A DNA stretch of 59,530 nucleotides from an uncultured Mailhella sp. GTDB lineage: Bacteria > Desulfobacterota > Desulfovibrionia > Desulfovibrionales > Desulfovibrionaceae. The first letter of the stretch is position 1. Every line of letters starts with the position of its first letter. Below are positions 46,210-55,173 of this stretch, one piece after another. The position numbers and the translations under genes are program-made. The stretch lies in the NCBI RefSeq assembly GCF_944324995.1, contig NZ_CALUYL010000021.1, positions 1 through 59,530 of the forward strand. The letters are read 5' to 3'. The notes below the pieces were generated by a model that saw only the letters and a list, made by a program, of their open reading frames with translations, ran no database searches and was not told where the DNA came from.

Positions 46210-48276
46210 CTATTCGCCGGCCTTGGCCGCCTGATGCTCGGCCACGACCTTGTCGACCACGGGCTGAGGCGCTTCCTCATAGTGATCGAATTCCATGGTG
46301 AACACGCCCTGACCGCCGGTCATGCTGCGCAGATCGGGAGCGTAGCGCAGCACTTCGCTCATGGGCACGTTGGCCTTGAGTTCGGTGATGCCGCCCTGAG
46401 AATCCGAGCCGAGCACCTTGCCGCGGCGGGAAGACAGGTCGCCGATGACGTCGCCCATGTATTCGTCGGGAATGGTCACGGTCATCTGCACGATGGGTTC
46501 GAGCAGCAGCACCTTGAGCTGCGACATGGCCGCCTTGAAGGCGATGGAACCGGCCATCTTGAACGCCATTTCGGAGGAGTCCACGGTGTGGTAGGAGCCG
46601 TCATAGACGCGCACCTTGAAGTCCACCACCGGGCAGCCGGCCAGGTAGCCGCGGGCCGCGCTTTCCTGAATGCCCTTGTCGATGGCGGGAATGTACTGAC
46701 GGGGAATCACGCCGCCCACGATGGCGTCTTCAAACGTGTAGCCGGAGCCGCGGGGCGCGCCTTCCATTTCGATCCAGCAGTCGCCGAACTGACCGCGGCC
46801 GCCGGACTGCTTCTTGTGACGGCCCTGCACCTGCACCTTGCCGCGCACGGTTTCGCGGTAGGGCACCTTGGGCGTCTTGAGCACGATGTCGACCTTGGAA
46901 CGGCGACGGGCCTTTTCCACGGAAATTTCAATGTGCAGCTGGCCCATGCCGGAAAGCAGGATGTCGGAAGTTTCCTCGTCGCGACCGAGCTTGAGGGTGA
47001 CGTCTTCGTCGAGCAGCTTCTGCACGGCGGCGAACACCTTGTCTTCGTCGCCCTTCTGCTTGGGCGCGAGGGCGAAGGTGATGAGCTGCGGCGGGAGCTT
47101 GGGCAGTTCCACCACGAAGGGGGCCTTGTCGTCGCACAGGGTGTCGCCGGTGCGGGTGCCCTTGAGCTTGGTCACGCCCACGATGGCGCCGGGGCCAAGG
47201 GTGTCCTTGCAGGCGGTCTGCGTTTTGCCGTTCACGTAGAAGAGCGAGCCGAGGCGCTCCATTTCGCCGGTGCGCATGTTCTTCAGCGAGGAATCGGAAG
47301 AAATGGTGCCGGACACCACGCGGAGCATGTTCACCTGACCGGAGAAGGCGTCGTTCAGGGAGCGGAACACGAAGCAGGTTGCCGGACCTTCGGGATCGGC
47401 GGCGCGTTCGGAACCGTCGGCGCCGAGCGCGGCGGGACGATCGGCAGGCGAGGCCAGCAGATTGTTGATCTGATTGAGCAGACGGCGGCCGCCGCGGTTC
47501 AGCATGGCGGAAGCGGGCAGCACGGCCACGATTTCGCCGGAGAGCACGCCCTGACGCAGGCCGAAGGTGATGTCTTCGTCGGAAAGTGTGCCGTCTTCGA
47601 GGTAGCGGTTCATGAGGTCTTCGTCGGAAGAGGCGATGTTCTCCACGGAGGTGTCGCGCAGCAGCAGCACTTCGTCCTCAAGATCGGCGGGAATGGGCAT
47701 TTCCTCGGTTTCGCCGTTTTCCAGGAAGCGGTAGGCCTTGGAGGCGAACACGTCCACAAGGCCCATGAACTCGCCGTTTTCCAGAATCGGAATGTAGAAC
47801 ACCACGGGGCGGACGCCCAGATGCGTGGTGAGGCTGTTCAGGGCGGCGTCGAAGTCGGCGCGTTCGCGATCCATCTTGGTGATCACGGCGATGGTCGGCA
47901 GTCCGGCCTGCTTCACGCTCTTCCACATGCGGCGCATCTGCGGACGCACGCCGTCCACGGCGTCCACGACGATGACGGCGCTGTCCACGGCGGCAAGCAG
48001 CCAGTCCATGTCGCCGCAGAAGTTGGAGTCGCCGGGAATGTCGATAAGGTTGTGACGGAAGCCCTTCCAGTCAAAGGTGGCGAAACCGGGCTGAATGGAG
48101 CCGCGACGCTTGATCTCTTCGGGTTCGTAGTCCAGAGCCGTGGTGCCTTCTTCGATGGCGCCAAGACGATTGATGATTCCAGCCTGAAAAAGCAGCATTT
48201 CTGCCAGAGAAGTCTTACCGCAGCCACCGGTGCCGACAAGGGCGTAGGTGCGTTGGTTTTCCAAAGCTATGGACAT
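46210..48276 (-). CDS. EF-G-like translational GTPase (second, non-canonical EF-G)
   Basis: 688 aa with all five EF-G domains. The start MSIALENQRTYA follows GGAG at 48286-48289. The P-loop is GTGGCGKTSL instead of the canonical AHIDAGKTTT; the other G motifs are DIPGD and TKMDRE. Domain IV begins near KVPYRETVRGKVQVQG and domain V near EPIVQMTVTIPDEYMG. The altered G1 and G4 put it in the EF-G-like (EFG2-type) group rather than the main FusA; its role may be in recycling, stress or another ribosome step. Divergent from trmFO. Confidence 0.9.
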   Translation of the reverse strand: MSIALENQRTYALVGTGGCGKTSLAEMLLFQAGIINRLGAIEEGTTALDYEPEEIKRRGSIQPGFATFDWKGFRHNLIDIPGDSNFCGDMDWLLAAVDSAVIVVDAVDGVRPQMRRMWKSVKQAGLPTIAVITKMDRERADFDAALNSLTTHLGVRPVVFYIPILENGEFMGLVDVFASKAYRFLENGETEEMPIPADLEDEVLLLRDTSVENIASSDEDLMNRYLEDGTLSDEDITFGLRQGVLSGEIVAVLPASAMLNRGGRRLLNQINNLLASPADRPAALGADGSERAADPEGPATCFVFRSLNDAFSGQVNMLRVVSGTISSDSSLKNMRTGEMERLGSLFYVNGKTQTACKDTLGPGAIVGVTKLKGTRTGDTLCDDKAPFVVELPKLPPQLITFALAPKQKGDEDKVFAAVQKLLDEDVTLKLGRDEETSDILLSGMGQLHIEISVEKARRRSKVDIVLKTPKVPYRETVRGKVQVQGRHKKQSGGRGQFGDCWIEMEGAPRGSGYTFEDAIVGGVIPRQYIPAIDKGIQESAARGYLAGCPVVDFKVRVYDGSYHTVDSSEMAFKMAGSIAFKAAMSQLKVLLLEPIVQMTVTIPDEYMGDVIGDLSSRRGKVLGSDSQGGITELKANVPMSEVLRYAPDLRSMTGGQGVFTMEFDHYEEAPQPVVDKVVAEHQAAKAGE

Positions 48277-48350
48277 ACGAATCTCCACTAGGGTTTGAAT
48301 TACTCTGGGACGCAAAAAAGGCGCAAGGCCCCTGCATCGGTTCAATGAAT

Positions 48351-48391
48351 CCTTATATAAGGTCATAAAAAGTGCCGCCATGCCCTGTCAA
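48351..48391 (-). promoter_or_regulatory. promoter of the EF-G-like gene with a palindrome at the expected start site
   Basis: TTGACA (48391-48386), 17-base spacer, TTATGA (48368-48363). Directly downstream is the perfect 12-base palindrome CCTTATATAAGG (48351-48362), which would straddle the transcription start. Confidence 0.6.
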
Positions 48392-48479
48392 GCGCATACT
48401 GGTATTTTTCTGGTAAAAAGCAGGCTTTTCACGCGTGCGCATAAAAGAGTGACTTCCCTGCCGTCTTCCAGTAAGGTTG

Positions 48480-48507
48480 AGGCGCGCGATCCGAACGCGC
48501 CTTTTTT
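48480..48507 (+). terminator. terminator-like hairpin in the trmFO leader
   Basis: GGCGCG (48481-48486) and CGCGCC (48496-48501) with a nine-base loop, then six T residues, 46 bases before the trmFO start. It should end most transcripts entering from the left. Confidence 0.65.
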
Positions 48508-48553
48508 CAACGGCGGAACTGCCGCCTTCCTTTTTTCTGACCACGGAGTCGTC

Positions 48554-49975
48554 ATGGATACGTCAACGCCCGCTTTCGTCATCATCGGCGGCGGACTCGC
48601 TGGGTGCGAATGCGCCCTTGCCCTTGCGCGCGCGGGCCTCGCCTGCACGCTTTACGAACAGAAGCCGGAAGTCTTTTCTCCCGCCCACGTCAGTCCGCTG
48701 CTCGGCGAGCTGGTCTGCTCGAACTCCTTCCGCTCCAACGACGCGCAGGGTTCGGGCGTGGGCCTGCTCAAGGAAGAGATGCGCAAGCTCGGCAGCGCCG
48801 TCATGGCCGCCGCCGAAACCTGCTCCGTTCCGGCGGGCAAGGCGCTTGCCGTGGACCGCACCCTGTTTTCGGAAGCGCTCACGCGCCGCGTGGAGGAAGA
48901 GCCGCTCATCACTCTCGTGCGGCGTCAGATTCCCTCCCTCGACGCGCCCGAGATTGAGGGCAAAACCGTGATCGTGGCCGCCGGGCCGCTGGCCTCGGAA
49001 AATCTGGCCTCCTCCATTGCCGACATCATTTCGGAAAACGGCGAGCACACGCGTCTGTACTTCTACGACGCCATTGCGCCCATCGTGCGGGCCGATTCCG
49101 TGGACATGAGCATAGCCTTCCGCGGTTCGCGCTACGGCAACGACGCGCCGCCGCCCTACTCCGACGACGCGCCCTTTCTGGACAAGCCCATGGAAACCAT
49201 GACCGACCCCGAGGCCAAGGAGAACGGCGACTATCTGAACTGCCCCATGACGCGCGCCGAGTACACGGCCTTTTACAACGCCCTGCGCGAGGCCGAACGC
49301 GTGCCCGCCCACGACTTTGAGAAGGAAATCCACTTCGAGGGCTGCATGCCCATCGAGGCGCTGGCCGACCGCGGCGAACGCACGCTCACCTTCGGGCCGC
49401 TCAAGCCCGTGGGCTTCACCGATCCGCGCACGGGCCGCCGCCCCTACGCCCTGCTCCAGCTCCGGGCCGAAAACGCGGAACGCAGTTCCTTCAACCTTGT
49501 GGGCTGCCAGACCAAGATGACCTACGGCGCGCAGGATAAGGTGTTCCGCCTCGTGCCGGGCCTCGCCCATGCGGAATTTCTGCGCTTCGGCAGCGTGCAT
49601 CGCAACACCTACGTGAACGCGCCGGAATGCCTGAACGCGGATCTGTCGTTGAAGGCCCGTCCGAACGTCCATCTTGCCGGACAGATCACCGGCGTGGAAG
49701 GCTATGTGGAATCCGCAGCCTGCGGCCTGTGGCTGGGCCTTCTGCTCGCCGCCCGCGCCCGCGGCAGAGAGCTGCCCCTGCCGCCGCAGACCACGGCGCT
49801 CGGCGCGCTCATGAATCATCTGCGCACGCCTTCAAAGCAGTTCACGCCTTCCAACATTCACTTCGGTCTCATGCCGGAGCTTGCCGAGCGCACGAAGAAA
49901 AAGGCGCGCAAGGCGGAAATGGCCGACCGCGGCCGGGCCGACTTCGAGGCCTGGCGGCAGCAGGCCGGGCTCTGA
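48554..49975 (+). CDS. trmFO: methylenetetrahydrofolate-tRNA (uracil-5-)-methyltransferase
   Basis: 473 aa flavoenzyme that makes ribothymidine at tRNA position 54 using methylene-tetrahydrofolate. The N-terminal FAD motif is IGGGLAGCECALALARAG; LLGELVCSNSFRSNDAQ (with the conserved Cys) and QITGVEGYVESAACGLWLG are family signatures. CGGAG precedes the ATG at 48554; the frame extends further left without a site. It complements the RlmD-like SAM-dependent enzyme elsewhere in the window. Confidence 0.95.
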   Translation: MDTSTPAFVIIGGGLAGCECALALARAGLACTLYEQKPEVFSPAHVSPLLGELVCSNSFRSNDAQGSGVGLLKEEMRKLGSAVMAAAETCSVPAGKALAVDRTLFSEALTRRVEEEPLITLVRRQIPSLDAPEIEGKTVIVAAGPLASENLASSIADIISENGEHTRLYFYDAIAPIVRADSVDMSIAFRGSRYGNDAPPPYSDDAPFLDKPMETMTDPEAKENGDYLNCPMTRAEYTAFYNALREAERVPAHDFEKEIHFEGCMPIEALADRGERTLTFGPLKPVGFTDPRTGRRPYALLQLRAENAERSSFNLVGCQTKMTYGAQDKVFRLVPGLAHAEFLRFGSVHRNTYVNAPECLNADLSLKARPNVHLAGQITGVEGYVESAACGLWLGLLLAARARGRELPLPPQTTALGALMNHLRTPSKQFTPSNIHFGLMPELAERTKKKARKAEMADRGRADFEAWRQQAGL

Positions 49976-50216
49976 GCCGGAGAGCTCCCGGGGCGGCGGA
50001 TCGCGCTCCTCGGGAGCATCCGGGCGATGCGGCGTCCGCCGGGAAGGCAGAACTCCGAAGGCCCGCAGCTTTCCGAAGCGCCTTGCCTACGCGCTCCGCT
50101 CCCCGCAGAAGCGCAAGCATCCGTGCATGCCGCACCGCCGGAAAACAGGGCCCCGGGCGCGCGTTCCGCGCTGAAGGATCGCCCTGCGCACAACGGACAT
50201 CAGGACAAGGAACGTC

Positions 50217-50585
50217 ATGAACTTTTTCGACGCTCTGCTGAAAACACCGGGCCGGGCGCTGGCCCGGGCACTTCTGAACAGTGAGAAAACCATGTCGCTA
50301 GTCAATGCGCGTCTCTCGGACTTTCTGCACGTCCACAACCTCGTCTGCCGCGAGGACATGAGCCTCATGATCTGCTTTTCCGTCAACGGCATGGATCAGG
50401 CAATCACCATCACCGTCGGCGACTACGACGTTGCGGACGACGGAAGCTGGATACGCCTGAACCAGGCGGGCTCCACCGTGCCCGGCATCGACAACGCGCT
50501 GGCCGCCTTCGTGCAGGGCAAAACCTTCCCCGTGCCGGAAAAGTACGCCGCAAAAGTCGCCGCTCTGAAACGATTCCTGCTCTAG
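50217..50585 (+). CDS. small protein of unknown function
   Basis: 122 aa beginning MNFFDALLKTPG, preceded by AAGGAAC. The N-terminal 30 residues could form an amphipathic helix; the middle (SLMICFSVNGMDQAITITVGDYDVADDG) looks like beta strands, and the end is helical (KYAAKVAALKRFLL). No motif is recognised and no membrane segment is seen. The 241 bases between trmFO and this gene, and the 175 bases after it, hold no other credible gene. Confidence 0.72.
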   Translation: MNFFDALLKTPGRALARALLNSEKTMSLVNARLSDFLHVHNLVCREDMSLMICFSVNGMDQAITITVGDYDVADDGSWIRLNQAGSTVPGIDNALAAFVQGKTFPVPEKYAAKVAALKRFLL

Positions 50586-50760
50586 CTGCGCGGCTGTGCC
50601 CGGGACGCGCCGCCCTTCCCCGAGCGCCTCCGCGCCGAGCAGCCGCCCTGCCGCTTTCCGCGGCCGCTTCTTCCCCTCTTCCGCAAAACATCGTTTCATC
50701 TCACGCTGTTCTCATCCTTCGCCGCTTTTCAGCTTCCGCCTTTCGTGCTAGCCTTCCGCC

Positions 50761-51732
50761 ATGGAAATACAGCACTATCATCTCACGGCCCGGGACTGGC
50801 GCTGGCTCAAGAAAGCGCCTTCCGACGGCGGCGACATCCTTGTCTGGCACGACATCCGCCTCGCGGACGACGACAATCCCGACGAAGAGCGAAAACGCCT
50901 CGGCGAATACCTGCGCGGCCTGCATGTGGAATCCGACACCGTGGCCGCCTGCACGCAGCCCGTGAACTTTCCCGACGTGGACGTTTCCGGCGGATGCGTG
51001 TTCCTGCGCTTTCCCATGCGCGTGCAGTGGAACAGCCCCCGCGCCTCGTACATGATGATGCTGTGCATGAAGGGCGTGCTCATCAGCATAGGCGCGCCGG
51101 ACATTCCGCTCTTCGACCGCGCGCTGCTGCGCCTGCAAAACGGCAGCGAGCTCTCCGAGCCCTCAAGTCAGGCGCTGCTGCTCTTCATCATGGACGTGTG
51201 CACCGACATCAGCACCCGTCAGTACATGGCCGCCCGCGCCGCCGTGGAAGCCCTCGCCGACAGAATCTACGACGAGCCGGACAACATAGGTCAGGACGAG
51301 CTCATCGCCATACGCCGCTGCGTAAGCCGTCTCTATTCCCAGTTCGAGGATCAGCTCTACTGCATGAGCGTGCTCCAGAGCCTGCAGACGCAGAGCGTGC
51401 CCTTCAGTCATCTGAAGGCCGAACTTCGGGACGTCATGGACAGTCAGAATCACGTGGTGCGCAGTCAGGATCAGCTGGAAATACGCCTGCGCGATCTGCA
51501 CAACGACTGCCTGCTCCACGCCCAGAGAAAAACCGACTACCGCCTGCGCGTGCTCACCGTGCTCACGTCGCTGTGCATGCCGCTCAGCGTCATTGCCGGC
51601 ATCTACGGCATGAACTTTCATTTCATGCCCGAACTGGAGTGGAGATACGGATATTTCGCCGTGCTCGGACTCATGGCCTTCATTACCGCCGCCCTGCTGA
51701 TCTTCTTTTTCCGGCGCGGCTGGTTCAAATAA
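50761..51732 (+). CDS. CorA-family divalent metal ion transporter
   Basis: 323 aa. Large cytoplasmic N-terminal domain, then two C-terminal helices; the first is followed by the selectivity motif YGMNF and the loop MPELEWRYG, and the protein ends in the basic tail FFRRGWFK. Such proteins form pentamers that conduct Mg2+ (or Co2+, or Zn2+ in ZntB relatives). No ribosome site is visible before the start. ZntB-type specificity cannot be excluded. Confidence 0.88.
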   Translation: MEIQHYHLTARDWRWLKKAPSDGGDILVWHDIRLADDDNPDEERKRLGEYLRGLHVESDTVAACTQPVNFPDVDVSGGCVFLRFPMRVQWNSPRASYMMMLCMKGVLISIGAPDIPLFDRALLRLQNGSELSEPSSQALLLFIMDVCTDISTRQYMAARAAVEALADRIYDEPDNIGQDELIAIRRCVSRLYSQFEDQLYCMSVLQSLQTQSVPFSHLKAELRDVMDSQNHVVRSQDQLEIRLRDLHNDCLLHAQRKTDYRLRVLTVLTSLCMPLSVIAGIYGMNFHFMPELEWRYGYFAVLGLMAFITAALLIFFFRRGWFK

Positions 51733-51924
51733 CGTCCGGATAAAAAATCATTGCTTCCCGGGCCGCGCTTTTTCATGACGAACACAGCCGCTGCAACAGT
51801 ACCGACCGCAGCGCAAACTTGACACCCGGCTTTTTCAGAGGCAGTTTTGATTTTTTACCGCGCCGCAATCTCATCGTTCTGCGTCGTTTTTCTGCCGTTT
51901 TGCGACGCCTACAGGAGCACCTGT

Positions 51925-52602
51925 ATGACTTCACGACTCCGTATTTCTGCGATTCTGCTGTGTGCGGGCCTCGCCGTTTCCCTGCTGAGCGCCTGCCAGC
52001 CCCGCCCGCGCGGAGACCTTGTTCCGACTCCGCAGACGCGCCCCGCCTCCATGAACTCCGCCTCCATCTCCGGCATGCTGCCCGGAGCCGATTCCCCGGC
52101 CCCGCTCTACCGCGCCAACCTTTGCCCCACCATCATGTCCCTCGGCAAAAACGTGGCCGACATCGCCCGTCAGGGCCTGGGCGTGCGCTACAGAAGCGGC
52201 GGTACCTCCCCCGCTTCCGGCTTCGACTGCTCCGGCTTCGTGTACTGGGTGTTCGCCAAGCACGGCGTTACGGTTCCGCGCGACTCCGTGCGCCAGTCCC
52301 GCGCAGGACAGGAAGTCGCCAAGGCCGACCTCATGCCCGGCGACATCATCATCTTCCGTATCGCCAACACCCCCAACGGCCGCCACTCCGCCATCTACAT
52401 AGGCGACGGCAGCTTCATCCACAGCCCCTCCGCAGGTTCCCGCGTGCGCGTCGAACGCCTCGACGCCGATTACTGGAAACGACACTACATGACCGCCCGC
52501 CGCGTGCTCGAAGAACCGCCCTGCGACCTCGACCTCTACGCCGACCCCGGCGTCGCCGACACCCAGGCCATGATCGAAGCCATTACGGATGTTGATTTAT
52601 AA
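51925..52602 (+). CDS. NlpC/P60 family lipoprotein, probable peptidoglycan endopeptidase
   Basis: 225 aa. The start MTSRLRISAILL at 51925 follows CAGGAGC. The signal ends in the lipobox LSAC, so Cys24 is likely lipidated. The NlpC/P60 domain (about 85-200) has the catalytic Cys in FDCSGFVYWV, His in RHSAIYIG and the third His in FIHSPSAG. It probably cuts peptide stems in the cell wall from the outer-membrane side. It ends with a large terminator. Confidence 0.9.
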   Translation: MTSRLRISAILLCAGLAVSLLSACQPRPRGDLVPTPQTRPASMNSASISGMLPGADSPAPLYRANLCPTIMSLGKNVADIARQGLGVRYRSGGTSPASGFDCSGFVYWVFAKHGVTVPRDSVRQSRAGQEVAKADLMPGDIIIFRIANTPNGRHSAIYIGDGSFIHSPSAGSRVRVERLDADYWKRHYMTARRVLEEPPCDLDLYADPGVADTQAMIEAITDVDL

Positions 52603-52616
52603 GTAAGAAGTAGAAG

Positions 52617-52682
52617 TGAGAGGACGGGGGAAGGAGGAAAAACTTTTTCTTCCTTCCCCCGAGCCCCCATCCTCTTTTTCAA
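52617..52682 (+). terminator. compound intrinsic terminator after the NlpC/P60 gene
   Basis: An inner 17-base stem (GGGGGAAGGAGGAAAAA with its complement, one G-T pair) is enclosed by outer arms AGAGGACGGGGG and CCCCCATCCTCT, followed by TTTTTC. The inner and outer pairings compete for the G run. Confidence 0.8.
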
Positions 52683-52893
52683 AACTTTTCATCAGGTCGG
52701 CGTGGAGTCAGGTACTCTGGGCGCTGCCTGAACGCAGGCGCTTTTGTGCTCGCCGGATGAGGCAGGCCTTCCGGAAAGTCAGGCACAGACGGACATGATT
52801 CGTGCCGCCGCAGTGCAAACGGCAGAACGTTGTTGCAAGGCACAGCTCCGCGGACCGGCGTTGCGGCTTTCCCCTCTTGGTTGAATGAGCATG

Positions 52894-52926
52894 AAAAAGG
52901 CCCCTTCCGAAGAAGGGGCCTTTTCT
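52894..52926 (-). terminator. intrinsic terminator of the hdr-flx operon
   Basis: AAGGCCCCTTC-TTCG-GAAGGGGCCTT on the minus strand, then TTTTC, 22 bases after the flxA stop. The 211 bases between this and the preceding terminator show nothing else. Confidence 0.9.
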
Positions 52927-52947
52927 TATGCACGCATGGCCGCCGGA

Positions 52948-53799
52948 CTACATTTCCGGAGGCAGATTGTTGAGCTCGGCCTGCGAGAACACGGGACCGT
53001 CGAGGCACACGTACTTGCCGCCGAGGTTGCAGCGGCCGCAGATGCCGATGCCGCACTTCATGCGGCGTTCAAGGGTGGTGATGATGTTCTCATCCTTGAA
53101 GCCCATTTCGCGGAACGCCGCCAGCGTGAACTTGATCATGATGGGCGGGCCGCAAAGCACGGCGATGGTGTTGTCGGGGCTGGGGGCCAGCTCCTTGAGC
53201 ACGTTGGGAATCATGCCCACGCGGTGAGGCCAGTTAGGAGCCTCGCGGTCGATGGTGAGCGTGGTGTGCAGCACATCGCTGTTGAGCCAGCCGGGAAGAT
53301 CGGCCTTGTAGGCCATGTCCTCGGGGGAACGCGCGCCGTACAGCAGGCTGAGCTTGCCGTAGTCGGAAGCGTGTTCCATCACGTGCAGCATGATGGTGCG
53401 GATAGGCGCCATGCCGATGCCGCCGCCCACGAACACGATGTTCTTGCCCTTCCACTGCTCATAGGGGAAATAGTTCCCCAGAGGAGCGCGCACGCCCACC
53501 TTGTCGCCGGGCTGGAGCTTGTGGATGGCGGTGGTCACTTCGCCCGCGCGCATGACGGAAAACTGAATGTAATCCTTGCACGAAGGCGGAGTGTTGATGA
53601 CGAACGTGGACTCGCCCACGCCGAACACGGAAAGCTGTCCCACCTGACCGGGCTGGTAGGTGAAATTGTTCCATGCTTCCTCATTGTCAAAGCGCACACG
53701 GAACGACTTGATGGTGGGAGATTCCGTGATGACTTCCAGAACCGTAGCGACTTCAGGCAGGTAAGGATTCTTGCTGCAGCCGCAGTCATGTTCACTCAT
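52948..53799 (-). CDS. flxA: FlxA, NAD(P)H- and FAD-binding subunit of the flavin oxidoreductase Flx
   Basis: 283 aa ferredoxin-reductase-like protein. An FAD barrel (about 15-105) is followed by the NAD fold (VFVGGGIGMAPIRTIML) and a C-terminal [2Fe-2S] site (MKCGIGICGRCNLGGKYVC), as in PyrK and hydrogenase gamma subunits. In the Flx-Hdr complex it takes electrons from NADH and passes them through FlxB-D to HdrA, where they are thought to be bifurcated between ferredoxin and a DsrC-type disulfide. Last gene of the operon; a nine-base gap follows flxB. Confidence 0.9.
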   Translation of the reverse strand: MSEHDCGCSKNPYLPEVATVLEVITESPTIKSFRVRFDNEEAWNNFTYQPGQVGQLSVFGVGESTFVINTPPSCKDYIQFSVMRAGEVTTAIHKLQPGDKVGVRAPLGNYFPYEQWKGKNIVFVGGGIGMAPIRTIMLHVMEHASDYGKLSLLYGARSPEDMAYKADLPGWLNSDVLHTTLTIDREAPNWPHRVGMIPNVLKELAPSPDNTIAVLCGPPIMIKFTLAAFREMGFKDENIITTLERRMKCGIGICGRCNLGGKYVCLDGPVFSQAELNNLPPEM

Positions 53800-53808
53800 A
53801 TCTTCTCC

Positions 53809-55173
53809 TTACCTCTTCTTGGCCTTGCTTCTGGTGGAAGACTTGGTGGCCGTCTTGGGAGCGCTCTTCTGCGCCTTGGGCGCGGGAGCCGCAGGAGCTT
53901 CCGCCGCCTTTTCAGGCGCGGCGGCTTCGGCAGGCTTCGCGGGAGCGGCAGGCGCTTCGGGAGCAGCCTCGGCCTTCACTTCCGCGACTTCCGGGGCCTT
54001 CGCTTCGGGAGCGGTCTCGGACTTCGCTTCGGCAGTTTCGGGGGCCTTGGCTTCAGGAGCCGCAGCCTTCGGGGCCTCGGGCGCAGGCGCGGGAGCCTCG
54101 TCCTTGATCTCGATGGTCGCGCCTTCCACGGCGGCCTGCACCATGTGACGGATGTCCAGCGACACGGGGCAGCTCACCACGCAGCGGCCGCAGCCCACGC
54201 AGGAGAAGAAGCCGTCGTAGCGTTCGGGGTAGAAGCTGAACTTGTGGCTCACGCGGTTGCGCATGCGGTCGGCCTTGGACGGACGGGGATTGTGTCCGCT
54301 GGTCTCCAGCGTGAAGAGCGGAGTCATGCAGGAATCCCAGCTGCGCAGACGGCGGCCGTCGAGCTGCGAGCCTTCATCGGTGATGGTGAAGCACTGGCAG
54401 GTGGGGCACAGATAGGTGCATGCGCCGCAGGAAAGGCACTTCACGGTTTCCTTGTCCCAGAAGGCCTTGTCGGTGAAGCGCGAGGCCACCTTTTCCATGA
54501 CGTGGGTCAGCTCGGGCGCAGGATTCAGCGAAGCGGCGGCGGCAGCATGAGCCGCTTCCGCTTCCGCGGCCTTGTCCGCGGCGTCGGCAAAGCCTGCGCC
54601 TTCCACAAGGGCCTGTCCCTTTTCCGTGACGACTTCCAGAACGAAGCCGCCTTCCACGGCGGTGAAGAGGATGTCCGAACCTTCCTTGTCGGAAGGATGG
54701 CTGCCCACCCAGTTGCAGAAGCAGGAGGCAAAGGCCGTGGGGCAGGCCTGCGTCACAATGACCGTGGCCTTGCGGCGGGCGCCGTAGTAGGGATCCTTGA
54801 ACTTGCCTTCCAGATACGGACGGTCGAGCACCACGAAGCCGCGCGCGTCGCAGGGACGGCAGCCGAAAAGCACCGTGGGTTCGGCCTCCATGGGAGCCTC
54901 AAGCGTGGTGGTCAGCTTGGAGGGATCCTCAGCGTCCTTGACGGACTTGAAGGTCACCAGCGTTTCGCACTGCGGCAGCATGGCCTGCTTGGGAGAAGCG
55001 GTGGCGCGGCGCAGCAGCGCGTCGATGTCGGCGGAGGCGAGCTCGTCGGCCGTCTGGGGACGATAGACCACGCTGGGGCCTTCCTGACGGGGAGCCAGCA
55101 CGCGATGGCCGGAGGCCAGACCGGCAAGCCAGCCCGTCAGCTCTTTCGGTGTTGCGAAAAGGAGACTGCTCAT
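53809..55173 (-). CDS. flxB: FlxB, 4Fe-4S dicluster subunit with a long Ala/Pro/Lys tail
   Basis: 454 aa. The first 345 residues are the family part, with two ferredoxin-type clusters: CLSCGACTYLCPTCQC near 245 and CVGCGRCVVSCPVS near 325. From about residue 350 to the end runs a low-complexity tail of Ala, Pro, Glu and Lys (EAPAPAPEAPKAAAPEAKAP and similar), finishing strongly basic (TKSSTRSKAKKR). The tail is absent from FlxB as I know it. The stop overlaps the start of the neighbouring gene in the operon order (flxC/D ends at 55170) by four bases. Confidence 0.88.
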   Translation of the reverse strand: MSSLLFATPKELTGWLAGLASGHRVLAPRQEGPSVVYRPQTADELASADIDALLRRATASPKQAMLPQCETLVTFKSVKDAEDPSKLTTTLEAPMEAEPTVLFGCRPCDARGFVVLDRPYLEGKFKDPYYGARRKATVIVTQACPTAFASCFCNWVGSHPSDKEGSDILFTAVEGGFVLEVVTEKGQALVEGAGFADAADKAAEAEAAHAAAAASLNPAPELTHVMEKVASRFTDKAFWDKETVKCLSCGACTYLCPTCQCFTITDEGSQLDGRRLRSWDSCMTPLFTLETSGHNPRPSKADRMRNRVSHKFSFYPERYDGFFSCVGCGRCVVSCPVSLDIRHMVQAAVEGATIEIKDEAPAPAPEAPKAAAPEAKAPETAEAKSETAPEAKAPEVAEVKAEAAPEAPAAPAKPAEAAAPEKAAEAPAAPAPKAQKSAPKTATKSSTRSKAKKR

